A stretch of DNA of 64,000 nucleotides. Origin: Inonotus obliquus (lineage: Eukaryota > Basidiomycota > Agaricomycetes > Hymenochaetales > Hymenochaetaceae). This document shows, one piece after another, positions 12,302 through 22,694 of this stretch. The DNA lies in the NCBI GenBank assembly GCA_032164295.1, contig JAJHTX010000004.1, positions 868,001 to 932,000 of the forward strand, read 5' to 3'. How positions within the stretch are numbered: the first letter of the stretch is position 1; each line of letters begins with the position of its first letter. The notes beneath the pieces were generated by a model. That model was not told where the DNA came from. It searched no databases and saw only the letters and a list, made by a program, of their open reading frames with translations. Both the position numbers and the translations under genes were made by a program.

Positions 12302-12636
12302 GATGAGAGATAGAAACTAGTTTGTTATACTATAAGGTTAAATACAAGGAGATGGTCGTCTTCTGCTTGGCTGTATAGATGAGCAGGACGAAGGGAATGC
12401 GTGTGGTATGGAGTGAAGAGCGAGAGCACCGTGATGTCCGCCACTGTGGATGCGGAGGTAACAGCATGAGGTAAGTCGTTCACACGATTACAAATACCCG
12501 TTTGGGATGCATACATACGTCCATACATCGAGTCACAATCGCGTGTAAACGTTCATCTTACTTTAACTTCCCCTTCCCCGACTCGTTTGGGCGAGACACT
12601 CTACGTGTGTGTGATTGAATTTCACATTCTTCAAGA
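12302..12636. promoter_or_regulatory. Bidirectional promoter region RAT1 / eIF2B delta
   Basis: 335 bp between the divergent start codons of RAT1 and the eIF2B delta gene. It must carry both promoters. I see no TATA box or strong repeat; the part nearest eIF2B delta is CT-rich (about 12560-12600). Confidence 0.5.
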
Positions 12637-14257
12637 ATGTCAGCCCCCCAGTCTGAACCGAAGTTGCCTGCTTCGGCTTGTGGAGGTCCAAATGCCGCAC
12701 CCCAAAGTAATAACCCAGGAAACGCTTCGGGAGCACCAGATGGGAAAGCGAAGCATAAGAACATGACGAAAGCGCAGCGAAGAGAATTACAGGAAGCACA
12801 ACGAGCGGCAAAAGCAGCTGCAGCAGCACAAGGAGGTGAAAGAGGTGGTGCAAAGGGTAAAGGTGCCGCGAAACCTGGGGAGGCTCATCGAAGTACTTCA
12901 GGCACGCCCGGAAGGCCGAGAAGACCAACGGAAAGTGGAGATACACCTTCTCGAGCCACGTTTGCAGCTACGAGAGGGACGGGACGAGATACGCGAGATT
13001 CAACTCACGCTGGGGATGATGCAAGAACACAAACGCATGGACTACGCATATTTTCTCACTTTGGTCTACCGAAAGCTCCGAGTAATGTGAAAGGGGACAT
13101 ACATCCCTCCATTGTACGCCTAGGGCTTCAGTTCTCCAGCTTTAAGATTACGGGAGCGAATGCACGTTGTATTGCTACTCTTTCTGCTTTCAAAACTGTA
13201 CGTGGCGTAACCAGTTCTGCGATACACAATCTAATACATGTCTGATTCCAGGTCATTCAAGATTACTCGACCCCTCCAAATACGACCCTCTCTCGACACC
13301 TTATGACATATCTCAATCCCCAAATAAATCATTTGGTAACAGCACGACCTATGGCTGTTACTATGGGCAATGCGATTCGACAGTTGAAGCTAGAGATCAG
13401 TGACTCGGATATCGATATGCCGGAACAGGATGTAAGTACCTTTTCTCATCAAAACCCGAGAATCTATTCATCACCTAATATTTACGATCTATCCAGGCAA
13501 AAGACCTTCTATGTCGCAAGATAGACAATTACATTCGAGACCGAATAATCTTCGCAGATCAAGTCATCCAAGATTCTGCAGGTCAGAAAATTAGAGATGG
13601 TGATGTCATCCTAACCTTCGCAAGGTAAGCCCATATCGTCCAAAACTTAAATGTCCTTGTGTTCTGAAAGAGAATATTCCCGACAGGTCATCCGTCGTCG
13701 AAAAAGTTCTACTCCGAGCGCACGAAGATGGCAAACAAATCTCCGTCATCGTCGTCGACTCACGACCAATGCTAGAAGGCAAACATCTACTATCCGTCCT
13801 CACCACTGCAGGAATTCCCTGTACATACCTACTACTTCCCGCCCTCGGTTCAGTAATAAGCCAAGCAAGTACAGTCCTCCTCGGAGCCCATTCTCTCCAC
13901 GCGGATGGGGCAGTTTACTCCCGTGCGGGCAACGCACTCGTAGCAATGCTCGCAAAAACACACGGAGTACCCGTCTTAGTATGCTGCGAAACATACAAAT
14001 TCGCTGAAAACGTTATTTTGGATGGGTTTACGAAAAACGAATTAGCACCTACTGCTGGTGACTTATTTCATTCATTCCCAAACATTATTCCACGCGAACG
14101 ACTTATGTTGGAACCAGTCTCGAATCTTGAAATTCGTAGTCCGTTATATGATTTGACGCCACCTGCGAATATTACTGCTGTTGTGACGGAAGTTGGAATT
14201 ATTCCCCCTAATTCTATCAGTTCGATTCCTCTTACGCTTGGACGGCAGGTTACGTAG
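12637..14257 (+). CDS. GCD2: Translation initiation factor eIF2B subunit delta
   Basis: Predicted 479 residues from four exons: 12637-13197, 13252-13431, 13497-13624, 13687-14257. The N-terminal ~140 residues are charged and Ala/Gly-rich (TKAQRRELQEAQRAAKAA) and poorly ordered, as in other delta subunits. The C-terminal IF-2B domain is well conserved: ARPMAVTMGNAIRQLK, ISVIVVDSRPMLEG, GAHSLHADGAVYSRAGNA, PVLVCCETYKF, and the end ITAVVTEVGIIPPNSI. eIF2B is the guanine-exchange factor for eIF2 and the target of the integrated stress response; delta is a regulatory subunit. Start and stop fit the family and there are no disruptions. Confidence 0.95.
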
Positions 14258-14792
14258 ACATAGAGCATACACATTTGTTTGTACAGTATACTTGCTGTTG
14301 CTTTATTTGATTGATGATCGGATCTTTCTGTGTCTCGTTTAGCATTGCTCGTCCGGGCTTGCACGGCGGTGTGAAGGAAGCGCATTGAAACTCTTCATTA
14401 TCACTTCCTAACCAAGGGGTTCACGGGCGCTCTGACTCTTGCTGTTTGATCCTCAGATGCTAACGATTAATGAGAGTAATCTCTAGCGAACTTCCACCGC
14501 TCAAAATGCCAGCTAGTGCCGAGCGTAGAAACTTGGAAGTAGGCTTGACCATCAGTAGTGTGAATGGCTCTGCCGCTGCCGACTCGTGCCGTTTCTACTT
14601 GGAGCGCTCAGGCCGTGTGACCTGAGGCGATCTGGCGGGAGAATTATGAAGAGATCGTTGTCAATACTGATGATCTATTTGTATATTTTGATGCTTCCCT
14701 TTCCCACCATCATGGGTCTACGTAGGTCCCATCTTTCCCCTCGACTTTCCCTTAGTTTGAAACTTTCACGACGCCCAACGTCAGTTTTTGGT
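14258..14792. other. Intergenic region / 5' leader of the GT8-like gene
   Basis: 535 bp. The frame of the GT8-like gene stays open upstream to about 14586, but the upstream codons encode a less plausible Arg/Leu-rich stretch, so this is treated as 5' leader. No RNA gene or repeat is visible. Confidence 0.4.
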
Positions 14793-15834
14793 ATGTCGAA
14801 AGAGGATTCTACCAAGCTTGCTCCTGCTTCCACCCCAGTCCTTGCTTTAAAGCGTAAAGATTATATTCTCTGGATAACAGCTGCAGTGCTATGCCTGGTT
14901 GCTTTTGGGAATATCCTCTTTTCGAAGGGTCCGCGGACTTCAAGTCCAAATCTAGATAACTTTCAACAACTGTGAGTCAATATCCTCAGTTATTGCTCAT
15001 TGTGTCACTTACAAGGGCTTGCCCAGAAATTCATTATCTCCCGTTGCAAGAGAAGACTTCTCCAGCGATGATGACCGACCGGGCCCCGAACATCGCGCCG
15101 TCGTAACAGCTCTATACTCAGAATCATTCGCATCAGGTGTACTCACCTTAGGACACTCAATACGAGCTTCGAACACCTCATCTCGTCAAATCCTTCTCTA
15201 CTACCCAGACCGTCTAACCATACGCACACTCTGCCATCTCCAGTCCAGCGGCTGGGAGTTACACCCCGTGCCCCACGGATCAACCAAGCACGATGAGCGA
15301 CATTTAAAGCTCCAAGCTTGGACTCTCGACATGCTCGGCATCAAGAGCGTTATCTACTTGGATAATACCGCGCTCATTAGAAGCAATTTCGACGAATTAT
15401 GGTCCTTGCCTTTCAACCTCGCTGCTGTACCAGAAGTATATGATGATGAACGGGGATTCTCAACAGAATTCAGTGCTGGTATGATGTTTCTGCGAACATC
15501 ATCCATAGTCTACAACGACATGCTTGGCAAAATCTCCCAAATCGAAAAGAAGCGCCCGCGTCCGATCGATTTCCAGGAATTCCTTAATGAATACTTCGCA
15601 GCCCAAGTTGTGAAGCTACCATATATCTATAACGCGAATATCGCTATCAAAAAGCGCAATCCCGTTCTTTGGGCGGCCTTAACGGACCATATGCGGATCG
15701 TTAGGTATACTGTTACGATGCCATTCTTTGAGGAAGAACGAAGGGGAGCCGTAAAGGGTATCTGGGAGACAGAGGTGAACTGGTGGGAAGCAGCATGGCA
15801 AGAGACATTCAAGGAACTCGTAGACCGATGTTAG
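14793..15834 (+). CDS. GT8-like type II membrane glycosyltransferase (glycogenin-fold)
   Basis: Two exons, 14793-14971 and 15027-15834, give 328 residues. A short cytosolic tail is followed by a signal anchor (DYILWITAAVLCLVAFGNILF), so the catalytic part faces the Golgi/ER lumen. The lumenal domain begins AVVTALYSESFASGVLTLGHSI, the GT8/glycogenin nucleotide-binding start, and has HLKLQAWTLDMLGIKSVIYLDN. The usual GT8 metal-binding DxD (YLDAD) reads YLDNT here, then FDELW. EFSAGMMFLRTS and FLNEYFA fit the rest of the fold. Sugar donor and acceptor are unknown. The altered DxD may mean changed metal use or a non-canonical enzyme. Confidence 0.8.
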
Positions 15835-16512
15835 TATGCCAATGCCCGTTATTTGTACGTGTTTGTTCCTTTGTGTCATTCCCCAATCTCAATGCATAAC
15901 GTGCCGAAAATAATAGATTGTCTTTGCTTCGGTGCAATCTATCCCACCACCCATTTTTTTGCCTGCAATTCACAGCTCAACGAGGCCTGATTCTATATCA
16001 CCGTCTCTGAAGCGACGAGCAGATTGAAAATAGATCATACCTCGAGTGGACACCTCAAAGGCCCGCCCATTCTTCACCAGTCTCAGACTATGCATGTAGT
16101 CTGGGGTGCTGTGCACTTGATTCCGCGCAACGCAATATCAACGTGTATACAGCGGAAATATGGCGCACCTTGACGACGATTATATGCAGATACGGAGAGC
16201 TGCAATACGTACAGTACTGTACAGTACATATGAAAGATCTGTGATACGAACGCCGTTGACAATACCGGTGGCAAACAATTGAATAAGCAGAGTTTTATGC
16301 AGTGATGAAGTTGCTAATGACCAGGCGCAGGTATTGACTCGCGGGTTTATTGGGGAGTATAGTTGGAACTGTGGACGTCGTGGGAGCGGTTTAACCAAAG
16401 GTTACAATGGTACATAGTTGGACAATATTAACAATTTGATTAGATTACGTCATCCAGTTAGTTCTCCAAACTTGCTTGGCTTGAATATGTGAAGACGCGT
16501 TGATCAACTGGC
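15835..16512. other. Intergenic region
   Basis: 678 bp without a supported gene. It holds a short inverted repeat around 16208-16227 (acagtactgtacagtacat). Possible short ORFs on the minus strand lack recognisable protein features. Confidence 0.4.
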
Positions 16513-17151
16513 ATGCATTCCACTCGATGTTTTCGCGGCCCAAAGAAATACGGTAGAAATACCTTCCTCTCCGTCTCGTTGCGACACAACTCGTCCGCAC
16601 CTCAAACGTTACTCTCTCATCCAAATGATTCCACCGCAAGCCAGAACCAGAACCAGAACCAGAACCGAAGTCCAAGCACAGTTCTAGACGACCCAATCCC
16701 AACAAAACCAACCTGGTCCATCCACTCCCTCCTCTCATCCTACCCGCGTCCACAAATAACACCATCGCAACTAACAAAACTTTATGAGCTTTCTGGTCTT
16801 TTACCCCCTAAAGAAGGGGAGGAGGAGAGTGAGAGGGTTAGAAAGGAGTTGGAGGAGTTTGTGAGATTGGTTGAGGCTGTTAGGTTTGTTGATGGTGGAG
16901 ATGAAGGTGGAGATGTCGGTCTAGGTGAGAATGCCGATGCTAACGGGAACAAGGATGCCACCACGATTCAAAAACACATACCAGACGGTCGAATACGAGA
17001 AAGCCAACTCGGAATAAACCTATCACCAAACACCCACACCATCGAATTCGACGATCCCTCAATCGAATCCGGAAAGCAGTTATTTAAACATGCGAAACTT
17101 ACCAAGGACGGGTTTTATGTCGTCGAGGCTGATAGGAGGAGGAAAAAGTGA
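16513..17151 (+). CDS. Mitochondrial Glu-tRNA(Gln) amidotransferase subunit C-like protein
   Basis: A single exon of 212 residues. The N-terminus is basic and Ser/Arg-rich (MHSTRCFRGPKKYGRN), consistent with a mitochondrial presequence. A short QN repeat from a CAGAAC hexamer array follows. The central region WSIHSLLSSY...ITPSQLTKLYELSGLLPP and a helix ELEEFVRLVEAVRFVD match the two-helix GatC pattern. The C-terminal half has FDDPSIESGKQLFKHAKLTKDGFYVVE, which I take as a fungal extension. GatC stabilises the GatCAB complex that converts Glu-tRNA(Gln) to Gln-tRNA(Gln) in mitochondria. The call rests on a short motif, hence moderate confidence. Confidence 0.6.
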   Translation: MHSTRCFRGPKKYGRNTFLSVSLRHNSSAPQTLLSHPNDSTASQNQNQNQNRSPSTVLDDPIPTKPTWSIHSLLSSYPRPQITPSQLTKLYELSGLLPPKEGEEESERVRKELEEFVRLVEAVRFVDGGDEGGDVGLGENADANGNKDATTIQKHIPDGRIRESQLGINLSPNTHTIEFDDPSIESGKQLFKHAKLTKDGFYVVEADRRRKK

Positions 17152-17593
17152 TTTGGTAACAGTGATAAAGGGGGGAAGGAAGGGAATCTTTGTTAGATTG
17201 AGTATGTCTGCTGCTTAATGTTAAGCTGTTCGTGACGGTGTCCTTTGATGCTAATCTCAGTGACCATAGGACCTTTCAGGATCACTACGTGTTTGTATCA
17301 ACAAGCAACATAGCCACGTTTGTTCGCACCAAGCGTTGTCGCCCGACTATGGGAGTGAGACAGGATATGGCACGCTACGATACGGGCCCTCCCTTCCAGG
17401 AGCGGTTGAGTTGAACGACTCGATTGCATAGATAAACCGATAGTATTGTCACAAAGTACTGTACACATAGTCCGCATGTACAGCGTACGTTCGTACAATA
17501 ATCAAATCGTACCATGTTTTGCAAGAAGCAGAAGTAGTAAAGGTAGTCCTGCCTGAGAATATGCCACCAGATTTAACGAGCTCCGTTCAAGGC
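17152..17593. other. Convergent intergenic region between GatC-like and Mpo1 genes
   Basis: 442 bp between two convergent stop codons; it must hold both 3' UTRs. Nothing else is recognised. Confidence 0.4.
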
Positions 17594-18443
17594 TCAGGAC
17601 TCGCGTTTCGCCTGTCTGAACTTCAAAACCTCCTTCCCGATGCCATTCTTAATGCTATGATGCAAGTTAGAATAATATCCGAGTTCAAACAGGAGCTCGA
17701 GATGCACGAAAAACGGTGCAAGCACAACAGCTATAGACGGTGACGTCATTATAATCGAACACCCAACTCGTAGCGAAGTCCTTACCTCCAACGATATTGT
17801 CAAGCAAAGCGGGTGCACGGCGCTCATGTACACCATGTCCGTAGAACTGAGCGATCCAGCAGACGACGTGCAACGCAAATGCCTTTGTCAAGTTCGATGG
17901 GTTTTGCGCAACGGCAATAGCAGATAGGACCGATAGAATGGATTGAGGGACATAAAGGAGCTGTAAAATCCATGAGTGAATCCCCCCAAATCAGTTTATG
18001 GAGAGAGAGACGTACAGTAGCGGACGGGAGCAAAGCGAAGTAATAGGTGATGTATAGAAGAGCCTGGACGGTTGCCCAGTTGAACTTGAATGAAAGGATG
18101 GAGTTGAATTGGTGCTCATATTCCGGAAACCAAGTCGGCGTTGGAAGTGATGCAAGCATGATTTGGAACGTCCTATTCGCATATTTCGCATATTATATTA
18201 ATTGAAGCACTTTCATTTCCATTAAGCATCTAGAGCACATACCATATCAAGATGGGCACGCATATCATATGTATCCGAACGTTGACTTTATTACTGTGAT
18301 ACGCGCCATAGAACACGAGCTTTTGGGATAGGTACGGATGCGTGGCCATAACGGAGTAAGTTGAGGATCCGACGACACAGAAGAGGCGGAGAGAGAGCGG
18401 GTTTACTCACCTGCTTCTCAACATCAAAAAGCCCTGGAGCCAT
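17594..18443 (-). CDS. Mpo1/DUF962-family ER dioxygenase (2-hydroxy fatty acid alpha-oxidation)
   Basis: Five minus-strand exons, 18443-18411, 18319-18243, 18172-18016, 17960-17786 and 17730-17594, give 192 residues with matching phases. The N-terminus MAPGLFDVEKQLVFYGAYHS and the motif NVRIHMICVPILIWTFQ are the DUF962 signature. CWIAQFYGHGVHERRAPALL carries the second set of conserved His residues thought to bind iron. Four hydrophobic segments fit an ER membrane protein, and VLAPFFVHLELLFELGY is the typical C-terminal block. Yeast Mpo1 shortens 2-hydroxypalmitate from phytosphingosine degradation; the same reaction is inferred here. Confidence 0.9.
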
Positions 18444-18755
18444 GACGTCGAATGAGTTGGATTGCCTCCTTACGGACGCTGTGATAATGCTGAAGTACGT
18501 TGTTGGTGGAAGTTTGAAACAAACCCACTGCAGTCTTGTGATGATGAAGAGCAGGATTTAATACACCACGGATGCTCGGTCTGCACGGACGGGGTCTTAC
18601 AAGATCGGCTATTATTCAGTTCACCAACAATTTAGGCCCCGCTCGGCTGCACCTGTTAGCTAACAGCCCCGTTAACTGACTTGTCACAGGCTGTCACAGG
18701 GCTCTTTTGCAGGCAATGCGATCCATCGCGTCACGCTTTTTGTCACTTCCTGTTA

Positions 18756-19414
18756 CAGTAATTCACCATTCCTTTGAACACCAATTACTTTTTCATTTGC
18801 ACAACCTCTCCCCCTCAACTATTTGCACATTTTATTTCATGTATCAAAATGGCACACTGAGACGTACTTGAGCGAATTTTTTCAATGTCTGGAAAGGACC
18901 GGTTAGATTAATACAGAGAAAAGAAAAACAGAGAGATTTTGGACCAAAAACCACTCCTTTGAACACCCCGTCGCCTAATCAATTTGTTACCCCTGTCTCG
19001 GCAAGTAACACTTTACGTCATCTAATTTTCTTACTTAACACAAGAAACTATGACTTGTGACAATTGTCTGCTACATAGAAATCGCAATTCTTGTCCAAAT
19101 TGCTTCGGAGAACATGGAATGTGCACATGAGATACTGTATAATATGAATCATAGCCCAGATCTCCCAAAACTCTGCATGTTATGATTTGAGGAGATTTGG
19201 ATGGAGGAACATGGTTAGAAATTGCTCTGATTCTTGCAATGTCGATTTTTTTGACATTTAACTACTCAACCAAATTCTACAAACATTTATATGAGAGTAG
19301 ACCACATAAGTTGGAATGTGATGTTATTTTTTCAGGCGAAAAGATGGAGAATTGCGGGAGAAAATGCCAGGTGTTCAAAGGAGGGGTGGTGTTCAAAGGA
19401 ATGGTGAATTACTG
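18756..19414. mobile_element. Pogo/Tc1-like non-autonomous element nested in the Harbinger MITE
   Basis: A 28-bp perfect terminal inverted repeat starts cagtaattcaccattccttt (18756-18783) and recurs inverted at 19387-19414. It is flanked by TA on each side (18754-18755, 19415-19416), the target duplication of Tc1/mariner/pogo elements. A subterminal block (cctttgaacacc) is repeated on both sides (about 18953 and 19375), possibly transposase-binding sites. The 659-bp interior is AT-rich and has only a 74-codon ORF with no transposase features. Confidence 0.8.
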
Positions 19415-19425
19415 TAGCTAACCTC

Positions 19426-20469
19426 TGGGGACTGGCAATCCCTAAGTGACTCGCGCGCGTTCCCACGGTCTATGCCGCGTCGTGCCGGCGCTCGCTTAAG
19501 CACATGAATTTACCGGTCAGTGAAAGACTCATTCGACTTCATCTTCCCCCTTCCACAACACAATAAATGCAAAAATAAATTGTCAATAACATATATCTGA
19601 TCTAAATGAAGCTATTTCCGTCAAAAGGTAAAAAATTACTCAAAAAACCATTGAGATATGGCCTAGTACAGGGTTATAACTGACGAACTAAGCAATTTCT
19701 ACAAAATTTTTTTTGTAAAAATCGAAGGCAGACATGCAAAGATACAATTAAAACATTGATCTCGGAAATCCTTCAAAAATTCGTTGAGTTCATTCAGTCG
19801 AAGTATCACAGCAAATTCAGCATATAAGGAAAATATACATCACGTGACCTGACTTGACCGCCTGCAAATTTCGTGAATGAGTGCATAAAAATACAACTCA
19901 GCATCATAAGAACTCCCAGAAAATGCATAGTTCTTATATCCATACTTTATGGGTAATAAACTGCATCTTTGATTGAGATAAAATAAGAAACAACTGGTGA
20001 CATGTCTATAACCAGTACCATCACAATCGGCTGTCAAATGGGATACTTGCAATAAATGTCATCTTTGGTATCAATATTGATAGGTTTGCCAGGCCGCTCA
20101 GGGTACAGAAAAAATGTTCTGATATCTTTCATTGTAGTAGTTACTCATCTCAAGGGGAAAAGGTGGCTAACTTACCAAGGCTTGTCTCTTACAATTATTC
20201 CAAGTTGACCAGCAGTCATTTACAGTTTTACAAGTGAACTATAGCGTATATGCATATCATTTATTGAGATTAGTGGAGTTATCACTAGGATGGTTCACTA
20301 TATGCTCATTATTGCCTTATTTTACATGGATTAATTATTTGAAGTGCGGTGTACAAGTCTGGAGGAAGGCGGTAAACATGGATCATCGTTTTATACCATA
20401 TTTGGTAAGTATACGAGCTCCGATTGAAAAAGGGGGACACGGACAACGCGCAGGGATTGCCAGTCCCCA
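19426..20469. mobile_element. hAT-like non-autonomous element nested in the Harbinger MITE
   Basis: An 18-bp perfect inverted repeat, tggggactggcaatccct at 19426-19443 and its complement at 20452-20469, bounds about 1.04 kb. The flanking bases taacctc occur directly left (19419-19425) and right (20470-20476), a 7-bp duplication, or 8 bp with one mismatch, as expected for hAT. The interior is AT-rich with no transposase ORF. Confidence 0.7.
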
Positions 20470-20546
20470 TAACCTCGCTTAGCAACTTTCCCATACGCCA
20501 AAAAGTTAGCTAACAGGTGCAGCCGAGCAAGCCGAGCGGGGCCTTA

Positions 20547-21633
20547 TATTTTATTTCATAATTCACGTGCCAAGTGCATCAGTATCCGCGCATAAATATA
20601 TTCCCGACGCGGGATAGTCCGTTCTGTTTATTAATAGTATACGACTCGAAGCGCACTTGCTCTCGACTTTACATCCTTCACGTATATCGGTTCTTGGGAA
20701 CAAATGATTGCTCAACTGGAAACAAACCGAGGCAAGCGCTGCATGATAAATCTCCAACCGTTTCAGCTGTTCACAGCAGACTCAGACTCAGAGGATCCCA
20801 TCACCTTGCCCCGTCACTGATGAAAGATTGAAGGCAGTTCCAAACCTCTTCGCGACCCCGGATCTGAGGAACACGTTGCCTTGTTGTGAGGATGACTCCT
20901 GGCTCACGAGAACAGCCTGAGCGAAGTATTCTGGACGGCCGTGCTGAAGTACCGGACACACCACTCCGAGCGATGTCCGATAAGTAGACTTCATCTAACA
21001 GTCCTACAGTATACCCTACTATTTGTTGGCCATCGTCTATCATACATGAACCGCTTTGATGCCGTATGAGCAAACTCCTGCTTCGATTGCAAAAAGCTAC
21101 CCGCGATAGAGATGCCCTTCTTCGACATGGGTTCTCCCGGTGATGGGGTACGAGTTGAGGGCGAGGCAGATTGAACGGTGTCTTGCCTAACCTATCTGTG
21201 ATATTAACCGCCTGATCCAATCTTCTCCATCAAGTTTGCGAGGACAGCGGAGGATGTGCGCGGATACATCACTCTATGATTAGAAGTCAAAATGAGATCC
21301 TTGTCACCGTATTTACAAACGGAACTGCGGTGAACTCGAATGGAAGTATACACGCCTCTTCTGATTTACTGCGCACCCGCACTTAAATGCCCATGAAGAC
21401 CAAAACTGTTGAAGTCAGCACATCTGGTGTCCAAACCTTTCGATCCTATAGGACAGGGCGTTCCCAGGTATTTTTAGTACCTATGGCTATATGCGGTCAG
21501 TAAACCGCCATTAAGAACCTAAGGCAAGTAGAGCAGCGATCAACGTGATAGAATAAGAGCGCCCCACGGGCGCCCTCTGTGAGTGAAGGTAGAAATTATG
21601 TAGCTTTCCAGCTAAGAATGCACACTAGCCGAC
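20547..21633. other. Gene-poor stretch with uncertain ORFs
   Basis: 1.09 kb right of the transposon cluster. The minus strand has a 139-codon ORF (21220-20801) rich in Arg/Ser, but an overlapping frame is equally open and neither shows a domain. I do not call a gene. A GC-rich hairpin (gcgccc/gggcgc) lies near 21560-21575. Confidence 0.3.
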
Positions 21634-21907
21634 ATGCATTCCTATCTTGAAGGGCTCGACCTCTCGCTGGACGAGAGGGTGTATTGGGTTCCCCGAGATA
21701 GGTTGTTCAGGTAAGAAAGGCCAAACAAGCATGTATGGGGATACAGAGGCCAGCATCGATCAAGATGGTAATTCGTGGGAGGCCATGTTCCGCTGCAAAA
21801 AGACGGACAGCGAAGAGAGCTCAACAACATTGCGCATAACTTCGACACTCGTCTTCATCGAAGATGGGAACATAGTTGAAGCGGCTCACCAATACATGCA
21901 AACATAG
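21634..21907 (+). CDS. Small hypothetical two-exon gene (uncertain)
   Basis: ATG at 21634 opens MHSYLEGLDLSLDERVYWVP to a canonical donor after 21710. A 43-nt intron would join exon 2 at 21754 in phase, giving a 76-residue acidic protein that ends 21907. No domain is recognised. The stop codon lies inside the outer edge of the hairpin at 21904-22037, so the hairpin may have truncated a longer gene. It could also be chance. Confidence 0.25.
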
Positions 21908-22037
21908 CCTCTAGCCACCGCTGCGATAAGAAACGTCGACGGGGCGCCTGTCGCGTGTATACTCACCGTCTGAAAGGAATATTCACGCGACAGGCGCCCC
22001 GCCGGCGTTTGTAATCGCAGCGGTGGCTAGAGGCTAT
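21904..22037. mobile_element. 134-bp near-perfect hairpin (MITE-like)
   Basis: Two arms of about 54 nt pair with roughly five mismatches. The outer arm begins atagcctctagccaccgctg and returns inverted at 22014-22037; the inner arm is cggggcgcctgtcgcgtg. The loop is about 26 nt. TA at both edges could be a Tc1/mariner-type target duplication. It has no coding capacity. Transcribed, it would form a long double-stranded stem. Confidence 0.75.
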
Positions 22038-22694
22038 TGAATCATAACGTTCATTGTAAGTTGCGGGTAGCAAGGGACGCTTGAAGTGTACTTACGTTCC
22101 GGCGAGAGAACCATCAGTAGTTCAGAGTCTGCAGCCGTATTCGCAGCCGTATTCAGAGTCGTCTGCAGCCGTTTTGTCAGGGTCTGTAGCTGAAGGACAG
22201 AGGACTGGACTTGCCTCATCTGGATGGATATTTAGTTACGTAATCAAATCGGCGCTCCCCACAGCTTACTTTCACTTCAGATGCCGGAGACCACTGCGAA
22301 AGGCCGTGTGAATTCCTCTACATGCCATCCTACCATCTCCAGTCCAGAGATCTAGCTTTCCAAACCTTCATCTTTGACTACGTTTTTTTAAATGTTGGCT
22401 TTCGTGTACAACTTGAATGGTTTTTTGGACTGGTGTTTGTAAAGGATGGTTAATGTGGTGATATTCTGTGTCAACCACGTCTGGGATGGTGTTGTTTATT
22501 ATCGTAATCTGCCACTCAACTTTCCAATCTTCTCCCGCGAGCTTCCTCAGATTTGGTTCAGCGGACTGAATCGACTGTTATTGAGCGCGTAGAGGGCAAG
22601 GCAACAGTATATAACGACTGGCTGTCAAGCTCTTTCTCCTCATTTACCCCACACCTGCAAGTTCATTCCTTGTCTCGTCCTGAGCTACTCGTCA
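22038..22694. other. Intergenic region upstream of arrestin-like gene B
   Basis: 657 bp. A minus-strand stretch (22219-22095) could encode a Gln/Leu/Thr-rich helix ending at a GTAAGT donor, but no partner exon or start context supports a gene. The rest looks like promoter for arrestin-like gene B. Confidence 0.3.

Larger units (their letters stand above)
18635..20543. mobile_element. Harbinger-like MITE, split by two later insertions
   Basis: The left end reads ggccccgctcggctgcacct and the right end, read inverted, has the same start with a 9-nt internal duplication (cggcttgctcggctgcacctg). Both are followed inward by the palindrome gttagctaac (18655-18664 and 20505-20514). The flanks carry a 3-bp duplication TTA at 18632-18634 and 20544-20546. 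A TWA target and GGCC-type ends fit PIF/Harbinger. Removing the two nested elements leaves about 200 bp of own sequence, so this was a short non-autonomous element. No transposase is encoded. Confidence 0.75.

Noticed and set aside
16635..16665. CAGAAC hexamer array as a possible regulatory repeat
   Set aside because: It lies within the GatC-like reading frame and simply encodes a QN repeat; a similar array occurs in arrestin-like gene B.
19197..19421. 74-codon ORF inside the pogo-like element as a transposase remnant
   Set aside because: It has no DDE or helix-turn-helix features and reads through the terminal repeat, as expected by chance.
20801..21220. 139-codon minus-strand ORF in the accessory island
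   Set aside because: Overlapping frames are equally open, composition is Arg/Ser-rich, and no domain or splice support was found.
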